Below, one piece after another: positions 42,208-51,140 of a stretch of DNA of 64,000 bases. Each line of letters begins with the position of its first letter. The stretch's first letter is position 1. Origin of the DNA: Streptomyces oceani (GTDB taxonomy: Bacteria; Actinomycetota; Actinomycetes; Streptomycetales; Streptomycetaceae). Below the pieces are notes generated by a model that worked only from the letters and a program-made list of their open reading frames with translations, did not search any database and was not told the DNA's origin. The stretch covers positions 156,244 to 220,243 of the forward strand of contig NZ_LJGU01000114.1 of NCBI RefSeq assembly GCF_001751245.1, given 5' to 3'. The position numbers and the translations under genes were made by a program.

Positions 42208-43487
42208 CAGTGGACTCCGAGAGCGCGGGCGGCGTGTACGCCTGAGCGGCAGCCGTCCTCGTGGAAGCCCCAGCCGTGGTAGGCGCCGGCGAAGGCGAGG
42301 ACCGGACTGTTGAGGGCCGGGAGTTCCCGCTGGGCGCGCACCGACTCCGGGGTGTAGACCGGGTGTTCGTAGACCATACGGGCCAGCACCTGGTCCCGTC
42401 GTACGCGAGGGGTCCCGCCGAGGGTGACGTAATGCCGCTCGGGCGCGTCCGGTCCCTGGAGCCTGCGCATGTCGTAACTCACCTGGACCGGGCCGGCCGA
42501 GGGACGACAGTCGGGCAACAGGTAGTTCCAGGCGGCCCGTGCCGCGGCTCGGCGGGGCAGTAGCGAGTCGTCGGTGTGCAGCAGGGTCTCGTTGCGGGAG
42601 TAGTGGAACGCGCCCAGCACCCGGCGCTCCGCCTCGCTGGGCTCGGCCAGCAGCCGGAGTGCCTGGTCGGGGTGCACGGCGAGCACCACGGAGTCGTACG
42701 AGCGGGTCGTGCCGTCCGCGGTGACGATCGCCGCGCCGTGCGGCCGGCGGAGCACCGCCCGGATCGGGTCGCCGGTGTGAACGACGGGCAGTTGCTTGCC
42801 GATCCGCTCGACGTAGCTGCGCGAGCCGCCGCGTACGGTGCGCCAGGTCGGGGAGCCGCGGACGCCGAGCATGCCGTGGTGCGCGAGGAACTGGAAGAGG
42901 TAGCGGGCCGGGTAGCGCAGCGCCGTACCGGGCGCGCAGGACCACACGGCGGAGACCAGCGGTATCGCGAAGTGTGCCGTGAAGTAGCGCGAGAACCTGC
43001 CGGCGGAGAGGAAGTCGCCGAGGGTGCGCAGCACGCCGTCGGCCGGGTCCGCCGGCTCGGTCTCGAGCAGCCTGCGGGCTTGCCGGTGGAAGGCGGGCAC
43101 CTCGGTGAGCATCCGCAGGTAGTCGCCGGTGACGGCGTTGCGGGGCCGGGCGAACAGTCCCCGCGGGCCGCGCGCGCCCGCGTACTCCAGCCCGCAGCCC
43201 TCGCAGCGTACGGACATGCTCATCTCCGACTCCCGGGTCGGTACGCGCAGTTCCGTCAGCAGCCGGCACAACAGCGGGTAGGTGCGGGCGTTGTGCACGA
43301 TGAAGCCGGAGTCGACCTGGTGCACGAGGCCGTGCGGGGACATCAACTCGTGCGTGTGCGCGTGTCCTCCGAGTCGGTCGTCCGCTTCGTACAGCGTCAC
43401 CTCGTGCGCCCGCCGCAGTACGTAGGCCGCGGTCAGGCCCGCTATCCCGCTGCCCACCACGGCGGTGCTGTGCTGTCCCTCGGGCAT
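42204..43487 (-). CDS. FAD-dependent oxidoreductase, amine-oxidase-like (Rv0449c-like)
   Basis: A 427-residue flavoprotein. The dinucleotide fold is TAVVGSGIAGLTAAYVLRR followed by VTLYEADDRLGGHAHT; later VDSGFIVHN, the Cys pair CEGCG, RGGSRSYVERIG, DSVVLAVHPDQALRLL and the FAD end AFAGAYHGWGFHEDGCRSG. It may introduce or isomerise a double bond in a lipid used by the CFAS enzymes (inference from constant gene neighbourhood). First gene of the operon: ATG at 43487 after GGGAGG. An open frame runs on upstream but has no coding character. Promoter lies in the divergent gap up to 43673. Confidence 0.92.
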   Translation of the reverse strand: MPEGQHSTAVVGSGIAGLTAAYVLRRAHEVTLYEADDRLGGHAHTHELMSPHGLVHQVDSGFIVHNARTYPLLCRLLTELRVPTRESEMSMSVRCEGCGLEYAGARGPRGLFARPRNAVTGDYLRMLTEVPAFHRQARRLLETEPADPADGVLRTLGDFLSAGRFSRYFTAHFAIPLVSAVWSCAPGTALRYPARYLFQFLAHHGMLGVRGSPTWRTVRGGSRSYVERIGKQLPVVHTGDPIRAVLRRPHGAAIVTADGTTRSYDSVVLAVHPDQALRLLAEPSEAERRVLGAFHYSRNETLLHTDDSLLPRRAAARAAWNYLLPDCRPSAGPVQVSYDMRRLQGPDAPERHYVTLGGTPRVRRDQVLARMVYEHPVYTPESVRAQRELPALNSPVLAFAGAYHGWGFHEDGCRSGVHAARALGVHW

Positions 43488-43673
43488 ACGCCTCCCTTCG
43501 GTAGGGCCGAAGAACCCGGCCCGTGTCGGGGGTTCGGCGCCACGGGCGTCCCGGATTGCCGACCGACGCCATAGCGGGCTGATTTCACTCTTTCGCGTGA
43601 CGGACCAATCCGCGCCGGTGTGCGCCGCCGAATGCCGGATGTGCGAGCGGAACGAGCAAGGACGACAACGGCG

Positions 43674-45371
43674 ATGCCCTCTCGGGCCGGCCGCCTCCTG
43701 CGGCTGACCCTGGGCGGGTTCAGCGGAGTACTCGCCGGAGGCTGCGCGCTGGGCGTGGCGGAGCTGGCGGCGGCGTTCGTGGGTGAGCAGGCGGGACCTG
43801 TCACGGCGGTCGGCGGCGCGGTGATCGACCGTACGCCGACGCCGGTGAAGGTGTGGGCGGTCCAGACCTTCGGTACCGACGACAAGCTCGTGCTGCGACT
43901 CGGCATCCTGCTGACGCTGACGCTGTTCGCGCTGGCGCTGGGCATGACCGCGCTGCGCCACCGGCGGGTGGGAGCGGCCGGTGTGCTGGTCTTCGGGCTG
44001 ATCGGAGCCGGAGCGGCGGCGAGCCGGCCGATGGCCCGGTGGATCGACGTGCTGCCCTCGCTGGGCGCCGCGGCGCTCGGGGCCATTGTGTTGTACGTCC
44101 TGACCGGCCAACTCACCAGTGGCGGGCGGCACCTGGGAGCCGGAGCCGAAGCGCTGACGGAAGGTCCGGCGGGACCGGCGTCGTCGGCTGCGGCCGAGGA
44201 CGAGTCGGGCGCCGTCGGCACGCAACCGACCGCGGCCGGAACGGAGTCGACGGCCGGGACACCGCCGTACGGTGCCGCGGGCTCGTTCGACCGACGCGGT
44301 TTCGTGCTGACCGCCGGCGCGGTCGGGGTGGCCTCCGCCGCTTCCGGATGGTTCGGCCGTCGACTGGACCTCACCAGCGCCGACGCCGTCGCCGCCCGCG
44401 AGGCGGTGACCCTTCCCGCGCCCGGCTCCCGCGCGGCACCGGTCCCGTCCGGTGTGCATCCGAGGGTGCGTGGACTGAGCCCGTTCTTCACCGCCAACCG
44501 GGACTTCTACCGGGTGGACACCGCCCTGGCGGTCCCGAAGGTGGACCCGGACGGGTGGCGCCTGCGCCTGCACGGCAAGGGCGTGTCCGAGCCGCGCACG
44601 TTCGGCTTCCGCGAGTTGCTCGAACGGGACCTGATCGAGCGCGACATCACCCTGACCTGCGTCTCGAACGAGGTCGGCGGGGAGTACGTGTCCACCGCGC
44701 GCTGGCTCGGCGTACCGCTCGGCCCGCTGCTGCGTGCGGCGGGCGTCCGGCCGCCGTCCGAGGGCGGGCCCGCCGACCAGCTCGTGGCCCGCTCGGTGGA
44801 CGGGATGACCCTGGGCAGCCCCGTCGAGGTGGTGCTGGACGGCCGTGACGCGATGCTCGCCGTGGGCATGAACGGGCAACCGCTGCCCTTCCGGCACGGC
44901 TTCCCGGTACGGATGCTGGTGCCGGGGCTGTACGGCTACGTCTCGGCCTGCAAGTGGCTCCAGGAACTGGAGCTGACCACCTTCCGGGACTACGACACCT
45001 ACTGGACGAAGCGGGACTGGGCGGCCCGGGCACCCGTGAAGACCCAGTCCCGCATCGACACGCCCAAGCCCTTCGACAATCCCAAGGCCGGCACGGTGCC
45101 GGTCGCCGGTGTGGCCTGGGCCCAGCACACCGGGATCGAACGGGTGGAGGTGCGGGTCGACGACGGGGCGTGGCAACGGGCCGAACTCGCCCCGGTACCC
45201 AGCCAGGACACCTGGCGTCAGTGGGTCTGGCAGTGGCCCGCGACGCCCGGCTCCCACACGCTCCAGGTCCGGGCGACGGACCGGGATGGAAACACCCAGA
45301 CGGCGCGTCGGGCCGGGACCGTGCCGGACGGCGCCACCGGACGCCATCAGGTGGTGGTCGACGTGCGGTGA
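43674..45371 (+). CDS. Membrane molybdopterin-dependent oxidoreductase (sulfite-oxidase fold)
   Basis: About 565 residues. The N-terminus has four to five hydrophobic helices, then a Ser/Ala-rich linker, then a twin-arginine-like DRRGFVLTAGAVGVASAAS near residue 206. The catalytic domain follows: SPFFTANRDFYRVDTAL, and the molybdenum-binding Cys at about residue 329 in ITLTCVSNEVGGEYVSTARW; GLYGYVSACKWLQELELT closes the pocket. A dimerisation domain ends the protein (RVEVRVDDGAWQRAEL). The same membrane-fused layout occurs in mycobacteria (Rv0218 type). The start at 43674 is uncertain (upstream GTG 43620 and ATG 43632 possible). Divergent from the FAD operon and 70 nt ahead of the fasciclin gene. 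Confidence 0.88.
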   Translation: MPSRAGRLLRLTLGGFSGVLAGGCALGVAELAAAFVGEQAGPVTAVGGAVIDRTPTPVKVWAVQTFGTDDKLVLRLGILLTLTLFALALGMTALRHRRVGAAGVLVFGLIGAGAAASRPMARWIDVLPSLGAAALGAIVLYVLTGQLTSGGRHLGAGAEALTEGPAGPASSAAAEDESGAVGTQPTAAGTESTAGTPPYGAAGSFDRRGFVLTAGAVGVASAASGWFGRRLDLTSADAVAAREAVTLPAPGSRAAPVPSGVHPRVRGLSPFFTANRDFYRVDTALAVPKVDPDGWRLRLHGKGVSEPRTFGFRELLERDLIERDITLTCVSNEVGGEYVSTARWLGVPLGPLLRAAGVRPPSEGGPADQLVARSVDGMTLGSPVEVVLDGRDAMLAVGMNGQPLPFRHGFPVRMLVPGLYGYVSACKWLQELELTTFRDYDTYWTKRDWAARAPVKTQSRIDTPKPFDNPKAGTVPVAGVAWAQHTGIERVEVRVDDGAWQRAELAPVPSQDTWRQWVWQWPATPGSHTLQVRATDRDGNTQTARRAGTVPDGATGRHQVVVDVR

Positions 45372-45441
45372 CCAGCGAGCGAGCGGCACGCGCTCGCGAC
45401 CCCGATCCCAGAGGTATCCGTAGCAACAGAGGAGTGTCCCG

Positions 45442-46104
45442 ATGAACAAGCGTTTTCGTCGCACCACCGTGGCCGTGCTCGCCGCCGTGGTGTTGCCGGT
45501 TTCCATGTCCGCCTGCTCGGACGACGGTGACTCGTCGTCCAACGAGGGTTCGGACTCCAAGAAGTCCCAGTCAGAGAAGTCCGGTGACTCGTCGGGGTCG
45601 GAGAAGGGCGAGGACGCCCAGGCGATGGACGGGCCGTTCGGGCCCGGCTGCGCGACCGTGCCGGAGTCCGGCAAGGGCAGCTTCGACGGTATGGCGAAGG
45701 ACCCGGTGGCGACCGCCGCGTCCAACAACCCCGAACTGTCCACGCTCACCGGAGCCGTCAAGAAGGCGGGCCTGGTCGACACGCTGAACAACGCGAAGGA
45801 CATCACCGTGTTCGCGCCGACCAACGCGGCGTTCGAGAAGATCCCGAAGAAGGACCTGGACGCGGTGATGAGCGACAAGAAGAAGCTCACCGACCTGCTC
45901 ACGTACCACGTGGTGGGCGAGCGGCTCACACCCGAGGACCTGGAGAAGGGGTCCTACGAGACCATGCAGAAGGACAAGCTGAGCACCGCCGGTTCCGGGA
46001 AGGAGTACACGGTCAACGACATGTCGAAGGTCGTCTGCGGCAACGTCCCGACCGCCAACGCCACGGTGTACCTCGTCGACTCGGTGCTGATGCCGGAGAA
46101 GTGA
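45442..46104 (+). CDS. Fasciclin (FAS1) domain lipoprotein, MPT70/MPT83-like
   Basis: A 220-residue lipoprotein. The signal peptide ends in a lipobox VSMSAC with Cys25 lipidated. A Ser/Lys/Asp-rich linker covers residues 26-60, then one FAS1 domain: DPVATAASNNPELSTLTGAV, ITVFAPTNAAFEKIP, LTYHVVGERLTPEDL, ATVYLVDSVLMP. Two Cys (in GCATVP and VVCGNV) may form a disulfide. MPT70 and MPT83 of M. tuberculosis, main targets of SigK, have this form. ATG at 45442 with GAGGAG upstream. Follows the molybdoenzyme gene; terminator downstream. Confidence 0.93.
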   Translation: MNKRFRRTTVAVLAAVVLPVSMSACSDDGDSSSNEGSDSKKSQSEKSGDSSGSEKGEDAQAMDGPFGPGCATVPESGKGSFDGMAKDPVATAASNNPELSTLTGAVKKAGLVDTLNNAKDITVFAPTNAAFEKIPKKDLDAVMSDKKKLTDLLTYHVVGERLTPEDLEKGSYETMQKDKLSTAGSGKEYTVNDMSKVVCGNVPTANATVYLVDSVLMPEK

Positions 46105-46127
46105 CGCCCTGACGACAGGGTCCAGGC

Positions 46128-46167
46128 ACGCGGCTGGCGGATCGAGTAAGCGGTCGGCCAGCCGCGT
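46128..46167. terminator. 11-bp stem terminator between convergent genes
   Basis: ACGCGGCTGGC (46128-46138) and GCCAGCCGCGT (46157-46167) pair perfectly around an 18-nt loop, ending the fasciclin gene and the opposing dehydratase gene. Confidence 0.65.
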
Positions 46168-46235
46168 AGCACGTTCGCGTACGGCAAGCGCCGACCCGCC
46201 GCCCCGCTGGCTGGTCGGTGTGCCGTGCTCGCGCG

Positions 46236-46541
46236 TCAGCGCACTCCGTGCCCGGCGGCGATCTCCTCGATACGGCGGGCCAGCGCGACATCGAGTTCGG
46301 TGATCCTGCCACCCACGCTGTGGGTGTTCACCGTGACGGAGAGGGTGTTGTAGCTCAGGGTCAGGTCCGAGTGGTGCCCCAGCTCCTCCTGAATCGCGGC
46401 GACATGGATGACCATGGCGGCGGCCGGCAGGTGGCCGCGGAAGGCGTAGTCCCGGGCGAGACGGCCGTCCTCGGCGCGCCAACCGGGAAGTTCGCTGAGT
46501 GCTTCGTCGGTCTGCTGTGCGGACAACGGTTCGGGGGCCAT
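46236..46541 (-). CDS. 4a-hydroxytetrahydrobiopterin dehydratase (PCD/DCoH family)
   Basis: A 101-residue protein of the full family length. Recycles the pterin cofactor of aromatic amino acid hydroxylases, or has a related role with molybdopterin in bacteria lacking those enzymes. Signature: VAAIQEELGHHSDLTLSYNT with the catalytic His pair (Ser replaces the usual Pro after HH), and NTHSVGGRITELDVALAR. ATG at 46541, GGAGGT upstream. A molybdoenzyme gene lies just beyond the fasciclin gene, which fits a pterin-salvage role, but no link is proven. Confidence 0.93.
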   Translation of the reverse strand: MAPEPLSAQQTDEALSELPGWRAEDGRLARDYAFRGHLPAAAMVIHVAAIQEELGHHSDLTLSYNTLSVTVNTHSVGGRITELDVALARRIEEIAAGHGVR

Positions 46542-46759
46542 GCGGACCTCCTTCTACTGGACCGGCCTGGGCCGGACCGGGGGTGTGAGCGCTCGCTCGG
46601 CCACCCTGTCACGCCGGCCCCGTTTCGGCCGTGTCCCAGCGGGCAGGGCCTGGTCGGGCATGGCAGAGTGAGCGAGGTGCTCGGCGGGCTCACGCGGTGC
46701 CCGGAAGTCGACACGCCACGGATCGGGACCCCCTGCGCCAGGAAGCGAGGCGAAGCCGA

Positions 46760-47545
46760 GTGTCGTCCGCAACGCCTCCGGTCTACGGCGCGCCGTGCTG
46801 GGTACACCTCGCGGCGCGCGATCTGGACTCCGCCCAGGACTTCTACGCGGCGACGCTCGGGTGGCGGTTCGCCACGAGCGAGTTGGGGCCGGAGTTCTCC
46901 GTCGCCATGGTCGGCGACGAGCCGGTCGCCGGGATCGGCACCATGCAGGCCACCCTCGGCATGCCGGTCGCCTGGACTCCGTACTTCCTCGTGCCCAGCG
47001 CGGACACGACGGCCGCCCGGGTCGCTGAGCGGAGCGCCACCGTGGCCGTCGGTCCGCTGACGCTCGCCACCGGGCGTGCCTCTCTCGCGTCCGATCCGGC
47101 CGGGGCGACGTTCGGCTTCTGGGAGGGTGAGCTCCCGAGCGGACGGCCCACGAGGGGCGACACGGCACCGCAGCTGGAACTGCGCACCCGGGACGCCTTC
47201 GCGATGGCGATCTTCTACGCCGAGGTCTTCGAGTGGGCCTCCGGTGACCAGCAGCGCTGCGACGTCGCCTACGAGCACGGCGCGGTGACCGTACTCGTGG
47301 GTGAACACGTCGTGGCGACACTGCGGGGCGGGGCGGTGGAGGCGGCTCCGGACCCACGCATCCAGCCTCGTTGGCACGTGGCGTTCCCCGTCGCCGATGT
47401 GGCGGAGACCGTGCGGGCCGCGACGTCGGCGGGGGGCAGTATCGCGACCGAGCCCGGCGACACCCCGTTCGGGCACTCCGCGGTGCTCCGCGATCCGGAC
47501 GGCGGCTTCTTCACTGTGACGCAGAACACGCAGCACACGAGTTGA
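46760..47545 (+). CDS. VOC family (glyoxalase/bleomycin-resistance fold) two-domain protein
   Basis: A 261-residue protein with two tandem VOC domains. Domain 1 starts APCWVHLAARDLDSAQDFYA; domain 2 holds LRTRDAFAMAIFYAEVFEWA and ends PFGHSAVLRDPDGGFFTV. Family members bind a metal and a small ligand: dioxygenases, isomerases or resistance proteins. Metal ligands cannot be assigned with confidence. The start GTG at 46760 fits the first domain; a longer frame to 46631 looks non-coding. Ligand unknown. Confidence 0.82.
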   Translation: MSSATPPVYGAPCWVHLAARDLDSAQDFYAATLGWRFATSELGPEFSVAMVGDEPVAGIGTMQATLGMPVAWTPYFLVPSADTTAARVAERSATVAVGPLTLATGRASLASDPAGATFGFWEGELPSGRPTRGDTAPQLELRTRDAFAMAIFYAEVFEWASGDQQRCDVAYEHGAVTVLVGEHVVATLRGGAVEAAPDPRIQPRWHVAFPVADVAETVRAATSAGGSIATEPGDTPFGHSAVLRDPDGGFFTVTQNTQHTS

Positions 47546-47872
47546 GCGTTGTCGATCACTGGCTGGCCGCGTGCCGGCGAGCGCGCGTGGCGCCCCGGCG
47601 CCCCGGGCCGATGACGCCTCCCTTTGCGGCTACCGTCCTGAGCGGTGGGAATTTCGGAACCGGTTCCCGTGGTTACGTACGGTGTAGCGGCCAACGGAGG
47701 CGTTTTATCGAACAAGCGTTCTCTTTTCGTGGGAAAGCCAGCGAGTCTACCCAACCGGGCCGGCCTGCGACGGTGTAGCCAGCACCCCTATTTCCCCTGC
47801 GGCAGTCCGCAGCCCGAAGAGTGCGGCTACACGGCTTTCACCTGCTACTCCGCAGCGGTCAGACTGTCCGCC
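47546..47872 (+). promoter_or_regulatory. 327-nt promoter region of the desaturase gene
   Basis: No gene. GGAACCGGTTCC (47656-47667) is a perfect 12-bp palindrome; its GGAAC could also be the -35 of an ECF-type promoter with a GTACGG-like -10 sixteen bases on. CAGACT lies 10 nt before the desaturase ATG, so a leaderless message is possible. All of this is tentative. Confidence 0.4.
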
Positions 47873-48928
47873 ATGACGACACCGACCGAGGCACCACCGG
47901 GGCCCACAACCGTCCCGGCGCAGCAGGGCAGCGACTTCGCCCGACTCTCCCGCAGGATCACCGAAGCCGGCCTGCTCGCACGGAAGCCCGCCTACTACAC
48001 CGTGCGTTTCACCCTGGTCGGGCTCTCGCTGGCGGCGACCTGGACCGGGTTCGTCCTGCTCGGTGACAGCTGGTGGCAACTGGCACTGGCGGTGGCGATG
48101 GGGCTGGTCTTCGGCCAGTGCGCCCTGGTCGCGCACGACCTCGCGCACCGGCAGGTGTTCCGCAAGCGGCGGGCCAGCGAGGTCGGCGGTCGGATAGTCG
48201 GGAACCTCGGCATCGGCATGTCCTACGGCTGGTGGATGAACAAGCACACCCGCCACCACGCGAACCCGAACCACGAGGAGTTGGACCCGGACGTCTCCCC
48301 CGACATCCTCGTCTGGTCCCAGGACCAGGCCCGCGAGGCGAAGGGGCTGCCGCGCTTCATGGGTCGGCACCAGGCGGGGCTGTTCTTCCCGCTGCTCACC
48401 CTCGAGGGCTTCAACCTGCACGTCGCCAGCGCGCGGGCGCTCCGCGAGCCGCACATGAAGCGGCGCTGGCTGGAGGGCGTACTGCTGTACGGGCACTTCG
48501 TCGGCTACCTGGTGGCGCTGTTCCTCGTGCTGCCGGTCGGCATGGCCCTCGCCTTCCTGCTCGTCCACCAGGCGGTCTTCGGCGTGTACCTGGGCTCGGT
48601 GTTCGCGCCCAACCACAAGGGCATGCCGATGCTGAACGGCGACACCAAGCCGGACTTCCTGCGCAAGCAGGTACTCACCTCGCGGAACGTACGCGGCGGT
48701 TGGCTGATCAACACCGTCATGGGCGGCCTGAACTTCCAGATCGAGCACCACCTCTTCCCGAACATGCCCTCGCCGCACCTGGCGCGCGCCCAGAAGATCG
48801 TCCGCGAGTACTGCGCGGAGCTGGACATCCCGTACCACGAGACGGGGCTGATCGAATCCTGGCGGGAGGCGCTGTCGCACCTGCACGAGGTGGGCGTGCC
48901 GATCCGCAACGCTCCGGCGGAGGGCTGA
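47873..48928 (+). CDS. Membrane fatty acid desaturase (acyl-CoA/acyl-lipid)
   Basis: A 351-residue integral membrane di-iron enzyme that puts a double bond into acyl chains. All three His boxes are present: HDLAHR, HTRHHANPNHEE and QIEHHLFPNMPSPH. Four hydrophobic segments (for example FTLVGLSLAATWTGFVLL and LVALFLVLPVGMALAFLLV). ATG at 47873 has no clear ribosome site, so translation may be leaderless. It could supply unsaturated chains to the CFAS enzymes upstream. Convergent with the phosphatase gene. Confidence 0.93.
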   Translation: MTTPTEAPPGPTTVPAQQGSDFARLSRRITEAGLLARKPAYYTVRFTLVGLSLAATWTGFVLLGDSWWQLALAVAMGLVFGQCALVAHDLAHRQVFRKRRASEVGGRIVGNLGIGMSYGWWMNKHTRHHANPNHEELDPDVSPDILVWSQDQAREAKGLPRFMGRHQAGLFFPLLTLEGFNLHVASARALREPHMKRRWLEGVLLYGHFVGYLVALFLVLPVGMALAFLLVHQAVFGVYLGSVFAPNHKGMPMLNGDTKPDFLRKQVLTSRNVRGGWLINTVMGGLNFQIEHHLFPNMPSPHLARAQKIVREYCAELDIPYHETGLIESWREALSHLHEVGVPIRNAPAEG

Positions 48929-48960
48929 GCCGTCCCGCACACCGGCGGGTGAGCCCGGGT

Positions 48961-48992
48961 GGCGGCTGAGGGCCGGCCCGGACTCAGCCGCC
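48961..48992. terminator. 10-bp stem terminator between convergent genes
   Basis: GGCGGCTGAG (48961-48970) and CTCAGCCGCC (48983-48992) pair perfectly with a 12-nt loop; the right arm covers the stop codon of the minus-strand phosphatase gene. Confidence 0.6.
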
Positions 48993-51140
48993 GGTACGCG
49001 CCGAGCCGTGCCGTACGGTCGTCGGCGGGCTCGCGATCTCCCGCAGCCAACGCCGCAGCACCCGGTGGACCTGCTCGGCTCCGATGAGTTCGTACTCCTC
49101 GGAGCCCGCCCCGGCTCCTGCGCCCGTCACGCCCTCGGAGCCCTCCAAGCTCTCCGGGCCGCCGTCGTCCACCGGCGCGGACAGCCGCAGCGGCGACAGC
49201 AGGAACGCCGCGCTCTGCTCCCCACCGAGCCCGCCGTGCGAACCGATCTGCTCCTCGAAGGCGTGTACCGCGCCGGTCTCCGGGCAGACGCTGGAGTTGA
49301 CCATGATGTCGGCGAGGTGGTTCCGGAACGCCGCGGCCCGCCGTACGGTCGCCACCGCGCCCGGACCGAACGGAGCGAGCGGATCGCGGTCCCCGGTCGT
49401 CTCCCCGGAATCCAGCCGGTGCTCGCTGGCCTCCGGGCCCAGCACCACCGAACCGTGCTTCTCGCTCCACACCAGCAGGAAACCCACGCCCGGATGGTTG
49501 GCGAGGGCCCGAAGCAGCGCGGGATGCCGTGCCTCGATCTCCTCGCGTGACATCCGCCCGGGTACGTCCGGGAAGGACACCAGGGCGAGGTTCCCGGAGG
49601 CCAGCACCACCGGCTCGGTACCGTCCGTGACCTTCTCCGGCGGCGGATCGCTGCTTCGCTCCTCCGGCCGGCGCAGCGCCGCCCGCGCCGCCTCCCGCGC
49701 CTCCGCCCCACTGCGGGAGCGCCGGGCTCGCCGGGACACGGGCAGCCCGGACCCGGCGCGTACGAGGTCCTCCAGGGTCAGCCCGTACCGTCCGGCGAAG
49801 GTCTGTCCCTCGCTCTGGCCGTGGTCGGACAGCAGCACCAGGCGGTACGGGCGCGGCGCGTGCTCGGCGGCCTTGCTGATCAGCCGGATGGCCCGATCCA
49901 GGCCACGCAGCACCTGATGGGTGTCCCGGGAACGCGGGCCGGAATGGTGCGCCACCTCGTCGTAAGCCACCAGGTCGGCGTAGACGGCGGTACGACCGGC
50001 CAGCAGGTCGCCGATCACCGCGGCGACCACCACGTCACGCTGCACCACGGTGGCGAAGGCGCGCAGGAAGGGGTACAGCCCGCCGCGCCGCACCCGCGGG
50101 GTGTCCCGTCGCAGCAGAGCGCGGGAGGACTGGCCGATCTCGCGGCCCACCTCGGCGAGGTACGAGACGGCCGTGCGGGTGGCGTTCGCCGGGTCGGAGA
50201 AGTAGGCGAAGTACCCGGCGCGGGACCGTGTCTCCCGGCCGCGCCGCGCCGAGACCGAGAGCACCAGGGCGAGTTGGCGCGCGCCGCCGCTGAAGAGGTT
50301 CCCCCGGCTGGCGCCGTGCGGGCCCAGCAGCCCGTGCGGGCCCGTACGGGCGACGGCCCGCCGCTCCAGCTCGGCGGCGCCACTGGGACGGTTGGTCACC
50401 AGCACGGCGCCGCGTTCCTTCTCGTACCAGCGGAAGGCCGGCACGTCGGCGTTGCTGCCGTGCAGGATGCCGAGTTGACTCGCCCCGGTCTGGCTGGACC
50501 AGTCGGTACGCCAGCGGGTGAGCCTGTGTGTGCTGGCGCGGAGCGCGGCCACGGTCGGCATCAACGGGCGCTCGCCCTCCGTCGCCTCCCGGAGCACGTC
50601 GTATCCGACCCCGTCGAGTTGCACGAACACCAGGCCCGTCGCCTCGACCTCGGAGTTCGCGCCCCCGTACGTACGACGGCGGCCACGTCCCGCGAGCCGT
50701 GCGAACCGGCGCCGGTAGGCACCGTCGTCCCACACCGTGAGGAAGGTGTACGCCGCCGAGGACGCGGCGGACATCACCGCCGCCACCACGACCGCGGTCC
50801 GCGGGTCCACCTCGCCCGGGCCGGGGACGATGAGCAGCGCGAACCAGAGCAACGAGCCGTTCAGGAAGAAAACCAACAGCCCGAGCACCAGCGCCGGGAC
50901 CAGCAGGAGTGCCCGTACGATCAGCGGCCACACCAGCGTGCTCAGCAGGCCGAACCCGCCGGCGCACAGGGCCGCGGTGAAGGCGAGCCGGGTGGCGCTG
51001 TCCCCGTCGGCCGACTGCAGCCGGAACTCCGGCAGTCCGCCGGCCAGCAGCAGCATCGTGACGGTGCTGACCGTCCACACCGTGAGCAGTCGGAGCACCG
51101 CCGAGCCCAGACCTCGCCAGGAGGGCACTCGCAGTCGCAC
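48984..51140 (-). CDS. Membrane alkaline-phosphatase-superfamily protein with holin-like N-terminus
   Basis: A 718-residue protein. Residues 1-140 hold four hydrophobic helices resembling the phage-holin-4-2 family (ALLLVPALVLGLLVFFLNGS). From about residue 165 a phosphatase/phosphodiesterase domain follows: LVFVQLDGVGYDVL (metal Asp), SSQTGASQLGILHG (nucleophile region), DLVAYDEVAHHSGP, VLLSDHGQSEGQTF and EEQIGSHGGLGGEQSAAFLL. Metal-site residues seem complete. It probably acts on a membrane-linked phosphate at the cell surface; substrate unknown. GTG at 51140 follows AGGAG. Such fusions are common in actinomycetes and do not mean prophage. Confidence 0.85.
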   Translation of the reverse strand: MRLRVPSWRGLGSAVLRLLTVWTVSTVTMLLLAGGLPEFRLQSADGDSATRLAFTAALCAGGFGLLSTLVWPLIVRALLLVPALVLGLLVFFLNGSLLWFALLIVPGPGEVDPRTAVVVAAVMSAASSAAYTFLTVWDDGAYRRRFARLAGRGRRRTYGGANSEVEATGLVFVQLDGVGYDVLREATEGERPLMPTVAALRASTHRLTRWRTDWSSQTGASQLGILHGSNADVPAFRWYEKERGAVLVTNRPSGAAELERRAVARTGPHGLLGPHGASRGNLFSGGARQLALVLSVSARRGRETRSRAGYFAYFSDPANATRTAVSYLAEVGREIGQSSRALLRRDTPRVRRGGLYPFLRAFATVVQRDVVVAAVIGDLLAGRTAVYADLVAYDEVAHHSGPRSRDTHQVLRGLDRAIRLISKAAEHAPRPYRLVLLSDHGQSEGQTFAGRYGLTLEDLVRAGSGLPVSRRARRSRSGAEAREAARAALRRPEERSSDPPPEKVTDGTEPVVLASGNLALVSFPDVPGRMSREEIEARHPALLRALANHPGVGFLLVWSEKHGSVVLGPEASEHRLDSGETTGDRDPLAPFGPGAVATVRRAAAFRNHLADIMVNSSVCPETGAVHAFEEQIGSHGGLGGEQSAAFLLSPLRLSAPVDDGGPESLEGSEGVTGAGAGAGSEEYELIGAEQVHRVLRRWLREIASPPTTVRHGSARTGG

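Noticed and set aside
43488-45929. Upstream extension of the FAD oxidoreductase frame on the minus strand
   Set aside because: It lies opposite the molybdoenzyme and fasciclin genes, has no family-like sequence, and ATG at 43487 has a ribosome site just where the dinucleotide fold begins.
48984-51140. Holin-like domain considered as a sign of a prophage
   Set aside because: It is fused to a phosphatase domain and there are no phage structural, integrase or lysis genes around.
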